Notes under the pieces: model-generated
What the model was told of the DNA's origin: nothing
The model's database searches: none
Seen by the model: the letters and a program-made list of their open reading frames with translations, nothing else
In this document: one piece after another, positions 9,753 to 18,362 of the stretch
Layout: each line of letters opens with the position of its first letter
Position numbering within the stretch: the first letter of the stretch is position 1
Source: Gammaproteobacteria bacterium
GTDB lineage: Bacteria > Pseudomonadota > Gammaproteobacteria > Steroidobacterales > Woeseiaceae
Direction of reading: 5' to 3'
DNA: 64,000 nt
NCBI GenBank assembly: GCA_013151645.1
Contig: JAADHU010000034.1
Span: forward strand, 1-64,000
Made by a program: the position numbers and the translations under genes

Positions 9753-11384
9753 CTACTCGGGAAAAGTATATTTCGACGTAATCGGATAACGCCAGTCGCG
9801 CCCGAATGCCCGGGTACTGATTCGAATCCCCGGCGGCGCCTGGCGTCGTTTGTATTCGTTACGTTTGACCAGTTCCAGAATGCGAATAACGATTTCCCGG
9901 TCGAATCCCCGTGCAACAATTTCGGCAACTGATAGATCTTCTTCGATAAAGGCTTCCAGGATGGGATCCAGAATATCGTAGGGTGGCAACGAGTCGCTGT
10001 CTTTCTGGTCAGCACGCAATTCCGCCGAGGGTTCGCGTGTCAGAACCCGCTGCGGGATGATCGGGCCGACCGTGTTGCGATAATTTGCCAATCGGTAGAC
10101 CAGCATTTTTGTGCAGTCTTTCAGCGGCGCGAAGCCCCCTGCCATGTCGCCGTAGAGTGTCGCATAACCCACTGCCATTTCACTTTTATTGCCCGTCGTC
10201 AGCAACATCCAGCCGGTCTTGTTGGACACCGCCATTAACAAAATGCCGCGGCACCGCGCCTGGATATTCTCTTCGGTGACGTCGTCGGCAAGGCCCGCGA
10301 ACATGTCCTCGAGCTGTCCTACGGTCGCATCGTAGATGGCTGCAATGGGCACGACATCATAACGCACCTCCATTGACCGGGCCTGCGCGGCGGCATCTTC
10401 CTGGCTCATCGTACTCGTGTAGCGAAACGGCATCATAATGGCACGTACGCGGTGCGCGCCGAGTGCATCGCAGGCAATGGCAAGCGTCAGCGCCGAGTCC
10501 ACCCCGCCGGATAAGCCCAATATCACGCCCGGAAAACCGTTCTTCTCAACGTAGTCGCGTGTGCCACAGACGAGCGCGTTGTAAATACTTTCCTCAACAC
10601 CCGCATTGGGCGCTACGTCGCTTTTCACGGCGCGCACACCTGATGGCGTTGCCGTCAGTTCGATCCGGTACAATCCCTCTTCAAAGGGCTTTGCCCGGAA
10701 GCAAATATCACCGTCGGTATCCATCACGAACGAGCCCCCATCGAAAACCAGCTCATCCTGGCCACCCACCATGTTGAGATAGATCGCGGGAATGCCGCTT
10801 TCGGCGATTCGGGCTCGCACCACTTCCTCGCGCCTGACCTGACTCGAGAGCTCGTAGGGCGAGCCGTTTATCGCAATCAATACTTCCGCACCGGCTGCCC
10901 TCGCGGCCGCGGCAGGCGCACTACGCCACATGTCTTCGCAAATATTCAGTCCAATACGAATGCCGTTCAGGGTGAATACCGCCGCTTCCTTGCCCGCCTC
11001 AAAGTATCGTTCTTCATCGAAGACGCTGTAGTTTGGCAACAGGTGTTTTCGGTAGCGCGCCAGTTCCCTGCCATCCGCATAGACGGCACAGGCGTTCCAG
11101 AGCTTGTCGCCGGCATATTCCGGAAAACCGAAGAGCACGGCAATACCGCGGACGCTCGTACGAATAGTCTCCAGCGCTTCGTTGACACGGCGGCGCAAAC
11201 CGGAATGCGATAACAAATCTTCCGGCGGATAGCCGCAAAGACTCAGCTCCGGAAATACCACCAGGTCCGCCTGCAACTCATCCCGGGCGCGTTCGGAATA
11301 TTCGATGATACGGGCGGTGTTGCGGTGCACGTCACCGACAACCAGATCAAGCTGCGCAAGCGCGACAATTACTGTGTCATTCAT
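9753..11384 (-). CDS. nadE: Glutamine-dependent NAD+ synthetase
   Basis: A 543-residue two-domain enzyme. The N-terminal nitrilase-type glutaminase domain (1-260) has the Glu, Lys and Cys catalytic trio, with the cysteine in LNICEDMW at about 149. The C-terminal ATP pyrophosphatase synthetase domain begins near 265 with the P-loop GLSGGVDSA. It converts deamido-NAD to NAD with glutamine as nitrogen donor. Length equals the family. It lies downstream of sucD on the same strand with a 31-base gap and converges with bamD. Confidence 0.95.
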   Translation of the reverse strand: MNDTVIVALAQLDLVVGDVHRNTARIIEYSERARDELQADLVVFPELSLCGYPPEDLLSHSGLRRRVNEALETIRTSVRGIAVLFGFPEYAGDKLWNACAVYADGRELARYRKHLLPNYSVFDEERYFEAGKEAAVFTLNGIRIGLNICEDMWRSAPAAAARAAGAEVLIAINGSPYELSSQVRREEVVRARIAESGIPAIYLNMVGGQDELVFDGGSFVMDTDGDICFRAKPFEEGLYRIELTATPSGVRAVKSDVAPNAGVEESIYNALVCGTRDYVEKNGFPGVILGLSGGVDSALTLAIACDALGAHRVRAIMMPFRYTSTMSQEDAAAQARSMEVRYDVVPIAAIYDATVGQLEDMFAGLADDVTEENIQARCRGILLMAVSNKTGWMLLTTGNKSEMAVGYATLYGDMAGGFAPLKDCTKMLVYRLANYRNTVGPIIPQRVLTREPSAELRADQKDSDSLPPYDILDPILEAFIEEDLSVAEIVARGFDREIVIRILELVKRNEYKRRQAPPGIRISTRAFGRDWRYPITSKYTFPE

Positions 11385-11415
11385 TCGATCCGCATCAGTG
11401 ATCTCGCGTTCGCCG

Positions 11416-12285
11416 TTACGTCAGCAATTCCAGCATTTTGCTGCCCAGCTCAGCCGGCGAGCGGACGGTCGCGGCCCCTGCCGCGTCGAGCGCCTTGAAC
11501 TTGTCTTCCGCCGTACCCTTGCCGCCGGCGATGATCGCGCCTGCATGTCCCATGCGCTTCCCGGCGGGTGCGGTCACCCCCGCGATGTACGCGACGACCG
11601 GCTTGCTGACATTGGATTGAATAAATTCCGCCGCGGCCTCTTCGTCGGTACCGCCAATTTCACCCACCATGACAATGCCGTCCGTCTCTGCATCCGCCTC
11701 AAACAATTCCAGGCAATCGATGAAATCCATACCGCGCACCGGGTCGCCGCCAATGCCGACGCAGGTGGTTTGTCCGAGCCCGTTCTGCGTCGTCTGGTAC
11801 ACCGCTTCATACGTGAGCGTTCCGGATCGCGAAATAACGCCGATGCGGCCTTGCTGGTGAATAAAACCCGGCATGATGCCGATTTTGCAGGCGCCCGGTG
11901 TGATGATCCCCGGACAGTTTGGGCCGATCAGGCGGCAATCGTATTCTTTCAGGGCCGTTTTGACCTTGACCATATCGAGCACCGGAATGCCCTCGGTGAT
12001 GCACACGATCAACTCAACTCCGGAATCGGCGGCTTCGAGAATGGCGTCCGCGGCGAAGGGTGCCGGTACATAAATCATGCTCACATCCGCGCCGCTTGCG
12101 TCGACCGCGTCACGCATCGTGTTGTAGACCGGAATATTCAAGTGCTCTTCGCCACCGCGCCCGGGGGTCACGCCGGCAACCACATTGGTGCCGTAGGCCA
12201 CGCACTGTTCGGTATGAAACGAGCCCTGATTGCCGGTCAGACCCTGACAGACTATTTTGCTGTTTTCGTTAACCAGAATACTCAT
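11416..12285 (-). CDS. sucD: Succinyl-CoA synthetase alpha subunit
   Basis: A 289-residue protein. A CoA-binding Rossmann domain fills the N-terminal half ([14 protein letters not shown]), and [17 protein letters not shown] near residue 246 holds the active-site histidine that is phosphorylated during catalysis. With SucC it makes ATP (or GTP) from succinyl-CoA in the TCA cycle. The start overlaps the sucC stop by 4 bases (ATGA), which couples their translation. Confidence 0.96.
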   Translation of the reverse strand: MSILVNENSKIVCQGLTGNQGSFHTEQCVAYGTNVVAGVTPGRGGEEHLNIPVYNTMRDAVDASGADVSMIYVPAPFAADAILEAADSGVELIVCITEGIPVLDMVKVKTALKEYDCRLIGPNCPGIITPGACKIGIMPGFIHQQGRIGVISRSGTLTYEAVYQTTQNGLGQTTCVGIGGDPVRGMDFIDCLELFEADAETDGIVMVGEIGGTDEEAAAEFIQSNVSKPVVAYIAGVTAPAGKRMGHAGAIIAGGKGTAEDKFKALDAAGAATVRSPAELGSKMLELLT

Positions 12286-13448
12286 GACTGCACCGCCGCA
12301 GAGACTGCCTTTTTAGCCGCGTCCGTCAGATCGTCAGCCGTTATGATATCGAGCCCGCTGTTAGCCAGAAGCGCCTTTCCTTTTTGCACATTGGTTCCCT
12401 CAAGCCTGACGATCACGGGAACGGAAACACCCATTTCCTTTACCGCGCTGATGATGCCCTCCGCAATCAGGTCGCAGCGAACGATGCCGCCAAAGATATT
12501 CACCAGAATCGCATTCACTTTGGTATTGGAAAGTATCAGCTTGAATGCCTCCGCCACACGTTCACTGGTCGCACCACCGCCCACATCCAGAAAATTCGCC
12601 GGGTCGCCGCCGTGCAGTTTGATCAGGTCCATCGTCGCCATGGCCAGGCCAGCGCCGTTCACCATGCAGGCGATGTTACCGTCCAGTGACACGTAACTCA
12701 GATCGTGCTCCGCCGCTTCACGTTCTTTCTCGTCTTCCTGGGTCGGATCGCGCAGTTCGGCCAGCTTTTTCTGTCGAAATAGCGCGTTGTCCTCAATATT
12801 GACCTTGCCATCCAACGCCAGCACATCGCCTGCTTTGGTGACGATCAACGGGTTGATCTCGATCAAGCCTGCGTCGCACTCCATGTAAAGCTGGTACAAG
12901 CGGCGGATGAGATCTTCAAACTGACGACTCTGCTGTTTATTCAGGCCCAGGCCGAAAGCCAGTTGTCGCGCCTGGTAGCCCATCAGACCGGTGCTCGGCG
13001 ATATGGCCACCGTAAATATTTTTTCCGGCGTATCCTGCGCAACCTGCTCGATATCCATGCCGCCTGCCGCCGAAGCAATAAAAGAGACTTTGCTGACTTC
13101 GCGATCGACGAGCATGCTGAGATAGAGTTCCCGCTCGATTTCCGAGCCCGCCTCCACATACACCACGTTGACCGGCAAACCCTCGGGACCGGACTGGTGC
13201 GTTGCCAGCATCGTGCCCAGCATGTCCTCGGCAAACTGTCGCACTTCATCCGTACTACGGGCTAGCTTCACGCCGCCCGCCTTGCCACGCCCGCCGGCAT
13301 GAATTTGTGCCTTGACGACCCACAGGTCGCCGCCAATTTTCCCCGCGGCCGCTACCGCGTCGTCCGCGGAACTCGCAGCGTGGCCCTGGGGTACTGGTAT
13401 GCCGTAGTCGGCAAATAATTGCTTGGATTGATATTCGTGAAGATTCAT
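12282..13448 (-). CDS. sucC: Succinyl-CoA synthetase beta subunit
   Basis: A 388-residue protein, exactly the usual length if translation starts at [12 protein letters not shown]. The open frame runs 36 codons further upstream but the added part is not conserved. The N-terminal ATP-grasp domain (1-240) binds nucleotide; the C-terminal CoA-ligase domain contains the loop [12 protein letters not shown] near residue 325. Pairs with SucD. Divergent from pilS, with which it shares a 180-bp upstream region. Confidence 0.96.
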   Translation of the reverse strand: MNLHEYQSKQLFADYGIPVPQGHAASSADDAVAAAGKIGGDLWVVKAQIHAGGRGKAGGVKLARSTDEVRQFAEDMLGTMLATHQSGPEGLPVNVVYVEAGSEIERELYLSMLVDREVSKVSFIASAAGGMDIEQVAQDTPEKIFTVAISPSTGLMGYQARQLAFGLGLNKQQSRQFEDLIRRLYQLYMECDAGLIEINPLIVTKAGDVLALDGKVNIEDNALFRQKKLAELRDPTQEDEKEREAAEHDLSYVSLDGNIACMVNGAGLAMATMDLIKLHGGDPANFLDVGGGATSERVAEAFKLILSNTKVNAILVNIFGGIVRCDLIAEGIISAVKEMGVSVPVIVRLEGTNVQKGKALLANSGLDIITADDLTDAAKKAVSAAVQS

Positions 13449-13628
13449 GGATTTCGATTCTTTAGGTAAGGGGTACTTGCCGATTGAGGCAAAAGCCGGC
13501 GTATTTTGTAGCAAAGTGCTCAATGACGCAAAGGCTGACCGATTCAGCAGACTCATGGATGGATATTCGACTACAATCTGCTGCCAACGAAGCGCGGGTC
13601 TGGAAGCGCAAGTACGCCCTGGGAATTC

Positions 13629-15302
13629 ATGACGGACACGGTAGCAAGCGATCTTTCACCGGCAAACGAGGGGCCTTCGCGGCGTCCCGTTGACGAATCC
13701 GAGCTGGCCTGGCGGGTCCTCGGAACGCTAAACGTGTTTCGTTTGCTGGTGGCCGCCAGCCTGTTCGGCCTGTTTTTTGCCCGCAGCGATCCGCATTTCT
13801 TCGGCAATCGTTACCCCGAGGTCTTTGCTACCACGGCCGCGTCGTATCTGGCGCTCGCGATTATTTTCACTTTCGCCATTCGACGGCGCTGGGTGGCGGC
13901 AGAACCGCAAATTATTGCGCAGGTTGTCGTCGATATCGGCGCGATCGTGACCCTGATGCATGCAAGCGGTGGCATCAGTAGCGGTTTGGGCGGACTGCTC
14001 ATTGTCTTCGTCGGCGCCAGCAGCCTGGTTGTTTCGCTGCAGTTTCCTGCTTTCCTGGCCGCAATAGCGACTCTGGTCATTCTTGGCGAACAGCTTTTTT
14101 CGCAGCTCGGCGGTGCCAGTGACAGCGGCAATTATTCGGCGGCCGGTATTCTCGGCGCCATCATATTTGCGATCACGTTTGCGGCTAAACCACTCGCCCG
14201 CCGCATTCAGGAAAGTGAAGCGCTCGCACGCCAGCGGGGCGTCGATCTCGCCAACCTCTCCGAGCTCAACGAATACATTGTCCAGCACCTGCGAGAAAGC
14301 ATCGTCGTCGTCGACGCGAAGAATGAAATTCGCCTGATAAACGCCTCGGCGGCCCAGTTGCTGGGCGCGCCGGATCCCTGCCACGGCATTGCAATTCGGC
14401 AGGTTTCTCCCGATCTGGCCGATTTTCTAACACAATGGCGACAAGATCTGGAGCTCACATCGCATCACGACGTAACGATGAGTTCGCCGGACGGTGGCTC
14501 TCGTATCACGACCCACCTGGCGCCGTTGGGAAAAGGCAGTCATCGACAGGGGCCCGTGCTCATCTTCCTCGAAGATACCAGCCTCATGAATGCGCGCGTC
14601 CAGCAGTCGAAACTCGCATCTCTCGGTCGACTTAGCGCGAGTATTGCCCACGAGATTCGCAACCCGGTCGGTGCGATGAGTCATGCAGGACAGCTCCTGG
14701 CCGAGTCGTCCGCATTGACTCAGGACGATCTACGGCTGACTGAAATCATACGCACGCATGCGGAGCGGGTCAGTCATATCATTGACAATGTGCTGCAATT
14801 GTCGAGACGGGAGTCCAGCCGCTCCGAAGTATTGAAACTCGCTGTCTGGCTCAGAGATTTCGCCGCTGAATTCACGCGAACCCTCGAGCTGCAGGAAGGA
14901 GAACTGTCCGTTGACGACATGCCCGAGGATCTGGCCATTGGCATGGATTCAAGTCATTTGCGTCAAATTCTCTGGAACCTGTGTGACAACGCCGTTAAAT
15001 ACGCCAGCGAGACCGGCGGTATTTTTGTGGAAATCAAGGCGGGCCGAACGCAGCAGACCCATCGACCCTATCTGGAAGTTCTTGACCAGGGTCACGGCGT
15101 CGACGCCCAGAATGTCGATAAGATATTCGAGCCGTTTTACACCAACAAGAGTGGTGGAACGGGTTTGGGCCTGTATATATCAAGAGAATTGTGCGAACTG
15201 AATCGGGCAACCATCGTTTATCAGGCCAGGGATGGAGGTGGCAGTATCTTTAGAATCATATTTTCTGACCCCGGTCGCTGGGAGGCATTGGACAATCGAT
15301 GA
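13629..15302 (+). CDS. pilS: Sensor histidine kinase PilS
   Basis: A 557-residue membrane kinase of the type IV pilus two-component system. Six or so hydrophobic helices lie between about residues 30 and 190, followed by a PAS-like cytoplasmic region. The kinase core has the H-box [11 protein letters not shown] with the phospho-acceptor His341, the N-box [12 protein letters not shown], and the G-boxes DQGHGV and [10 protein letters not shown]. Its stop overlaps the pilR start (ATGA). In Pseudomonas PilS monitors PilA in the inner membrane and sets pilA transcription through PilR; the same is likely here, since a sigma-54 pilA promoter lies just downstream. Confidence 0.94.
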   Translation: MTDTVASDLSPANEGPSRRPVDESELAWRVLGTLNVFRLLVAASLFGLFFARSDPHFFGNRYPEVFATTAASYLALAIIFTFAIRRRWVAAEPQIIAQVVVDIGAIVTLMHASGGISSGLGGLLIVFVGASSLVVSLQFPAFLAAIATLVILGEQLFSQLGGASDSGNYSAAGILGAIIFAITFAAKPLARRIQESEALARQRGVDLANLSELNEYIVQHLRESIVVVDAKNEIRLINASAAQLLGAPDPCHGIAIRQVSPDLADFLTQWRQDLELTSHHDVTMSSPDGGSRITTHLAPLGKGSHRQGPVLIFLEDTSLMNARVQQSKLASLGRLSASIAHEIRNPVGAMSHAGQLLAESSALTQDDLRLTEIIRTHAERVSHIIDNVLQLSRRESSRSEVLKLAVWLRDFAAEFTRTLELQEGELSVDDMPEDLAIGMDSSHLRQILWNLCDNAVKYASETGGIFVEIKAGRTQQTHRPYLEVLDQGHGVDAQNVDKIFEPFYTNKSGGTGLGLYISRELCELNRATIVYQARDGGGSIFRIIFSDPGRWEALDNR

Positions 15303-16606
15303 GCAACCCACTCGCCTTGGTCATTGATGACGAACCCGATATTTGTGAGCTGCTCACGCTGACGCTGGGCCGAATGAATGTGGATACGACGGTTAGCCAG
15401 GATATCGCCTCCGCTAAACGTGAACTGTCTGCCAGACCGTTCGACTTATGTCTGACTGATATGCGGCTGCCAGACGGCGACGGGCTCGAACTGGTCGAAT
15501 GGATGCAAAGCAATGCGTCCGGAGTCCCGGTTGCCGTCATTACGGCGCACGGCAATATCGAGACCGCGGTACAGGCACTCAAACTGGGCGCGTTTGATTT
15601 TATCTCCAAACCGCTCGATTTGCAGAATCTGCGCAATGTCATTGAAAGCGCCTTGAAGTTGCGGGAACGGCCCCTCGACGATAGCTCCGGACTATTGGGC
15701 AATTCGAAGCCGATGCATGAACTGCGTGATCTGATCGGCAAGGTTGCGCGCAGTCAGGCGCCGGTCCACATTACCGGGGAATCGGGAACCGGTAAGGAAT
15801 TGGTGGCCCGGCTGGTCCACAACACCGGCCCGCGAAAAGACGGGCCGTTCGTACCGGTCAACTGTGGCGCCATTCCGGGCGAATTGATGGAGAGCGAGTT
15901 TTTCGGCCATCGCAAGGGCTCCTTTACCGGCGCGGTGAATGACAAAGCCGGACTGTTACAGACGGCATCCGGCGGCACGCTGTTCCTGGACGAAATCGCC
16001 GACCTGCCCTTGTCCATGCAAGTCAAACTCTTGCGCGTCATCCAGGAACAAACCGTGCGACCGATTGGCGCAGAACGGGAAGAGACCGTCAATGTTCGCA
16101 TCCTGTCGGCGACGCACAAGCATCTGGCGGAGCAGGTGAGGGCCGGCGAGTTCCGCGAAGACCTCTTTTATCGCATTAACGTCATCGAGCTGAATGTTCC
16201 GGCGCTGCGTGATCGCGGCGACGATATTTTGCTCCTGGCGGGCAGTATTCTCGAAAAACTCGGCAGTTCGCTGGAAAAATTGACCGAGAATGCGAAATCC
16301 ATGCTCCTTTGCTACCGCTATCCGGGCAATGTCCGGGAACTCGAGAACATGCTGGAACGCGCGGTAACGCTGAGCCCGGCCGGCGAGATTCATGCGAGCG
16401 ACCTGCATTTTCAGGACCACACCGTCGACAGTGTGAACGTCAGCGGGCAAAGCAGTAACCTTGGCGGGCAAATTGAGGATGTGGAGCGCCTTGCTATTAT
16501 TAGTGCACTCGAGAAAACCCGTTACAACAAGACGGCTGCCGCCCGCCTGCTCGGCCTGTCATTCCGGCAACTGCGTTACCGCATCAAAAAACTGGGTATC
16601 GACTAG
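15299..16606 (+). CDS. pilR: Sigma-54-dependent response regulator PilR
   Basis: A 435-residue NtrC-type activator. The receiver domain (1-120) has Asp54 in LTDMRLPDG as the phosphorylation site. The AAA+ domain (about 135-365) has Walker A GESGTGKE and the sigma-54 contact loop GSFTGA, a common variant of GAFTGA. The C-terminal Fis-type helix-turn-helix (NKTAAARLLGLSFRQLRYR) ends at a normal place. The stop codon TAG is part of the CTAG at the left tip of a MITE-like element. The likely target is the sigma-54 promoter at 16972-16987. Confidence 0.96.
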   Translation: MSNPLALVIDDEPDICELLTLTLGRMNVDTTVSQDIASAKRELSARPFDLCLTDMRLPDGDGLELVEWMQSNASGVPVAVITAHGNIETAVQALKLGAFDFISKPLDLQNLRNVIESALKLRERPLDDSSGLLGNSKPMHELRDLIGKVARSQAPVHITGESGTGKELVARLVHNTGPRKDGPFVPVNCGAIPGELMESEFFGHRKGSFTGAVNDKAGLLQTASGGTLFLDEIADLPLSMQVKLLRVIQEQTVRPIGAEREETVNVRILSATHKHLAEQVRAGEFREDLFYRINVIELNVPALRDRGDDILLLAGSILEKLGSSLEKLTENAKSMLLCYRYPGNVRELENMLERAVTLSPAGEIHASDLHFQDHTVDSVNVSGQSSNLGGQIEDVERLAIISALEKTRYNKTAAARLLGLSFRQLRYRIKKLGID

Positions 16607-16778
16607 CAGCCTGTTGAAAAACACCGTTTTTCGGCGGGCTGCGAACGGTACAGGGATGTACCGTCATTTTCGATGGCTGCAAGCCATTGACCATTGAAAA
16701 TGTGAGCAATTCGAAAACGACGTTTTTCGAATTGCGGTGTTGAAAATACCATGGATGGTTTTTTCAACAGACTGCTAG
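16603..16778. mobile_element. MITE-like palindromic element, 176 bp
   Basis: Terminal inverted repeats of 19 bases match at 18 positions: CTAGCAGCCTGTTGAAAAA at 16603-16621 and its near complement ending at 16778. CTAG occurs at both tips, which would fit a 4-bp target duplication. A second inverted pair, AACACCG near 16620 and CGGTGTT near 16738, continues the palindrome inward. No open reading frame of note lies inside. The size and ends fit a miniature inverted-repeat transposable element or an insertion-sequence relic; the parent family is not identified. It begins in the pilR stop codon. Confidence 0.7.
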
Positions 16779-17057
16779 GCAGTCAGTTGTGCCTTGAGAT
16801 CGCGCCTCGATGTCGGTCACTTTTTTGACGGTGCACTGACAAATTTTGTCACTTTGTGACGCTCGATGACCGGTCTGGTCGGCATTGACGTATCCCGCAG
16901 CTCCTTTCCGACGCCCAGAAAACCTCTGTACTCCGTTGTTTTTAAACAATTTTAAAACTTGATACCGAAGTTGGCACGAGGATTGCTTTATTGCTGCTAC
17001 TAAACGAAAACACCGCTCAATTTTTAGGACGCTCTCACAATCATGGAGATTAGAGAA
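16607..17057. other. Non-coding region pilR-pilA
   Basis: This 451-bp stretch has no gene. It holds most of the MITE-like element (to 16778), then about 190 bp that contain the PilR-responsive region and the sigma-54 promoter. A short GTCAC-containing cluster at about 16815-16870 (repeated TTTTGTCACTTTGTGAC-like and GGTCACTTTTTTGAC strings) is a candidate for PilR binding upstream of the promoter, by position only. Confidence 0.5.
16972..16987 (+). promoter_or_regulatory. Sigma-54 promoter of pilA
   Basis: TGGCAC at 16972-16977, a 5-base spacer, and TTGCT at 16983-16987 match the sigma-54 consensus with the GG at -24 and GC at -12 exactly 10 bp apart. The predicted start is near 16998, about 60 bases before the pilA start. 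pilS and pilR lie just upstream and rpoN begins at 63961, so the trans-acting factors are all encoded in this window. Confidence 0.92.
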
Positions 17058-17501
17058 ATGAAGAAAGTTCAACAGGGTTTTACGCTTATCGAACTGATGA
17101 TCGTAGTTGCCATCATCGGCATTCTGGCCGCGATCGCAATTCCGGCTTATCAGGATTACACCATCCGCGCACAGGTTTCTGAAGGCTTGAGTCTCGCCGC
17201 CGGCGCAAAAGTAGCCGTCACCGAATACTATCAGGATCGCGGCGCACTGCCAGGCACCAACGCTTCAGCCGGCCTTTCAACGGCTGCTTCGATTGCGGGT
17301 AATTACGTTGACCAGGTCAGTGTTGGCGCAAACGGAGTCATTTCGGTTCGTTATTCGAATACGGCTCCACAGCGCGCGAACGCTACCATCAATGCTGACA
17401 TTCTGTTGCTGACACCCAATGTCGCCAATGTTGGCGCGGTTGACTGGAACTGCACCAGTGCGACGATCGCAGACAAGCACCTTCCGTCTGCTTGTCGTTA
17501 A
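17058..17501 (+). CDS. pilA: Type IV major pilin PilA
   Basis: A 147-residue pilin precursor. A short leader MKKVQQG is followed by the prepilin cleavage site G|FTLIELM with the conserved Glu5 of the mature protein, and a hydrophobic helix to about residue 30. The C-terminal domain carries two cysteines, in DWNCTS and PSACR, that likely form the D-region disulfide loop (14 residues between them). PilD in this window should cleave and N-methylate it. Placement behind the consensus sigma-54 promoter and before a strong terminator suggests a highly expressed major pilin. I chose the second in-frame ATG because the leader then has normal length. Confidence 0.93.
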   Translation: MKKVQQGFTLIELMIVVAIIGILAAIAIPAYQDYTIRAQVSEGLSLAAGAKVAVTEYYQDRGALPGTNASAGLSTAASIAGNYVDQVSVGANGVISVRYSNTAPQRANATINADILLLTPNVANVGAVDWNCTSATIADKHLPSACR

Positions 17502-17549
17502 TAAGACGTACGCTAGAACTTGGTTAGTACACTGAGTTATGAGTCTTGG

Positions 17550-17578
17550 AAAGCCCCGGTTTACCCGGGGCTTTTTTT
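17550..17578 (+). terminator. Intrinsic terminator after pilA
   Basis: AAGCCCCGG, loop TTTA, CCCGGGGCTT, then a run of seven T. A textbook rho-independent terminator 50 bases past the pilA stop; it separates pilA from the second pilin gene. Confidence 0.95.
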
Positions 17579-17630
17579 ACTCTGACCTCTGAATGTGCGC
17601 TGAGCCCGTTCTTCATGGAAACGCACGGGG

Positions 17631-17659
17631 TCCACACTTTCAAGCGCATGACGTATCAT
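17631..17659 (+). promoter_or_regulatory. Candidate sigma-70 promoter of the second pilin
   Basis: TCCACA (17631-17636; 4 of 6) and TATCAT (17654-17659; 5 of 6) are 17 bp apart, with a predicted start about 36 bases before the second pilin ATG. No sigma-54 consensus is visible here, which suggests separate control from pilA. Moderate to weak evidence. Confidence 0.35.
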
Positions 17660-17701
17660 CCGTTGTCTTTGAACAGGCGCACAATAGTCCGGACGAATAT
17701 C

Positions 17702-18187
17702 ATGAAAAAACGCAACCAGGGCTTTACCCTCATCGAACTCATGATCGTTGTGGCGATTATCGGCATCCTTGCGTCACTGGCCATGTCGGCTTACCAGACC
17801 TATTCCGTACGCGCGCAGGTTGCCGAGGGCATCAATTTCGCGGCCGGCGCCAAGGTACCGATTGTCGACGCTTACGTTCAGGATGGTGTGGCCCCCGCAA
17901 CGCGGGTGGCCGCTGGAATGTCGCCGCTGGCAACCGATTCCGCCGGTAGCTATGTGAGTTCTGTCGAAGTGGTCGACGGTCGCGTTGACGTCCTGTTCGG
18001 CGGACCCAACGCCCACCAGGACATCGTGGGGCTGGGTTTTTCGGTAACGCCGTACATTGGCATTGGCAGTGCTGTCGCGTGGCGTTGTGGCAATGCAGCG
18101 GCACCCACCGGAGCATTGTTAAACGGCGGAGCCGCACATGTTCCTCCCACTATTCAGTTGCGCTACCTGCCGACCAGTTGCCGCTAA
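17702..18187 (+). CDS. Second type IV pilin, PilA paralogue
   Basis: A 161-residue prepilin. Leader MKKRNQG and cleavage site [18 protein letters not shown] are almost the same as in pilA, and Glu5 is kept. The N-terminal 50 residues are paralogous to pilA; the C-terminal head differs. Two cysteines, in AWRCGN and PTSCR, bound a larger predicted D-loop (about 30 residues against 14 in PilA), rich in Ala and Gly. A terminator stands between the two pilins, so this one probably has its own promoter. It could be an alternate major pilin or a minor one. The open frame upstream of this ATG runs across the terminator and is not coding. Confidence 0.88.
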   Translation: MKKRNQGFTLIELMIVVAIIGILASLAMSAYQTYSVRAQVAEGINFAAGAKVPIVDAYVQDGVAPATRVAAGMSPLATDSAGSYVSSVEVVDGRVDVLFGGPNAHQDIVGLGFSVTPYIGIGSAVAWRCGNAAAPTGALLNGGAAHVPPTIQLRYLPTSCR

Positions 18188-18362
18188 AACAGCGACCAAA
18201 TCCTGCCCTGGTCTAAACGAAAATACGAATAATCGGGTGTTTGACTTAATTAAAAGTCGCAATTGTGAACAGACGCACAAAACCCGGTTGATCCGCGCAC
18301 TTAGATCAGTGAGACTGTTCAATCGACAATAGTCGACTATCCACCTGAGGACTCTCTGAAGC

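Noticed and set aside
13549-13577. Possible pilSR promoter with TACAAT at 13572.
   Set aside because: The -10 is good but no -35 at a proper distance matches more than three bases.
17546-17701. An upstream extension of the second pilin.
   Set aside because: It crosses the pilA terminator, and the prepilin leader begins at 17702.
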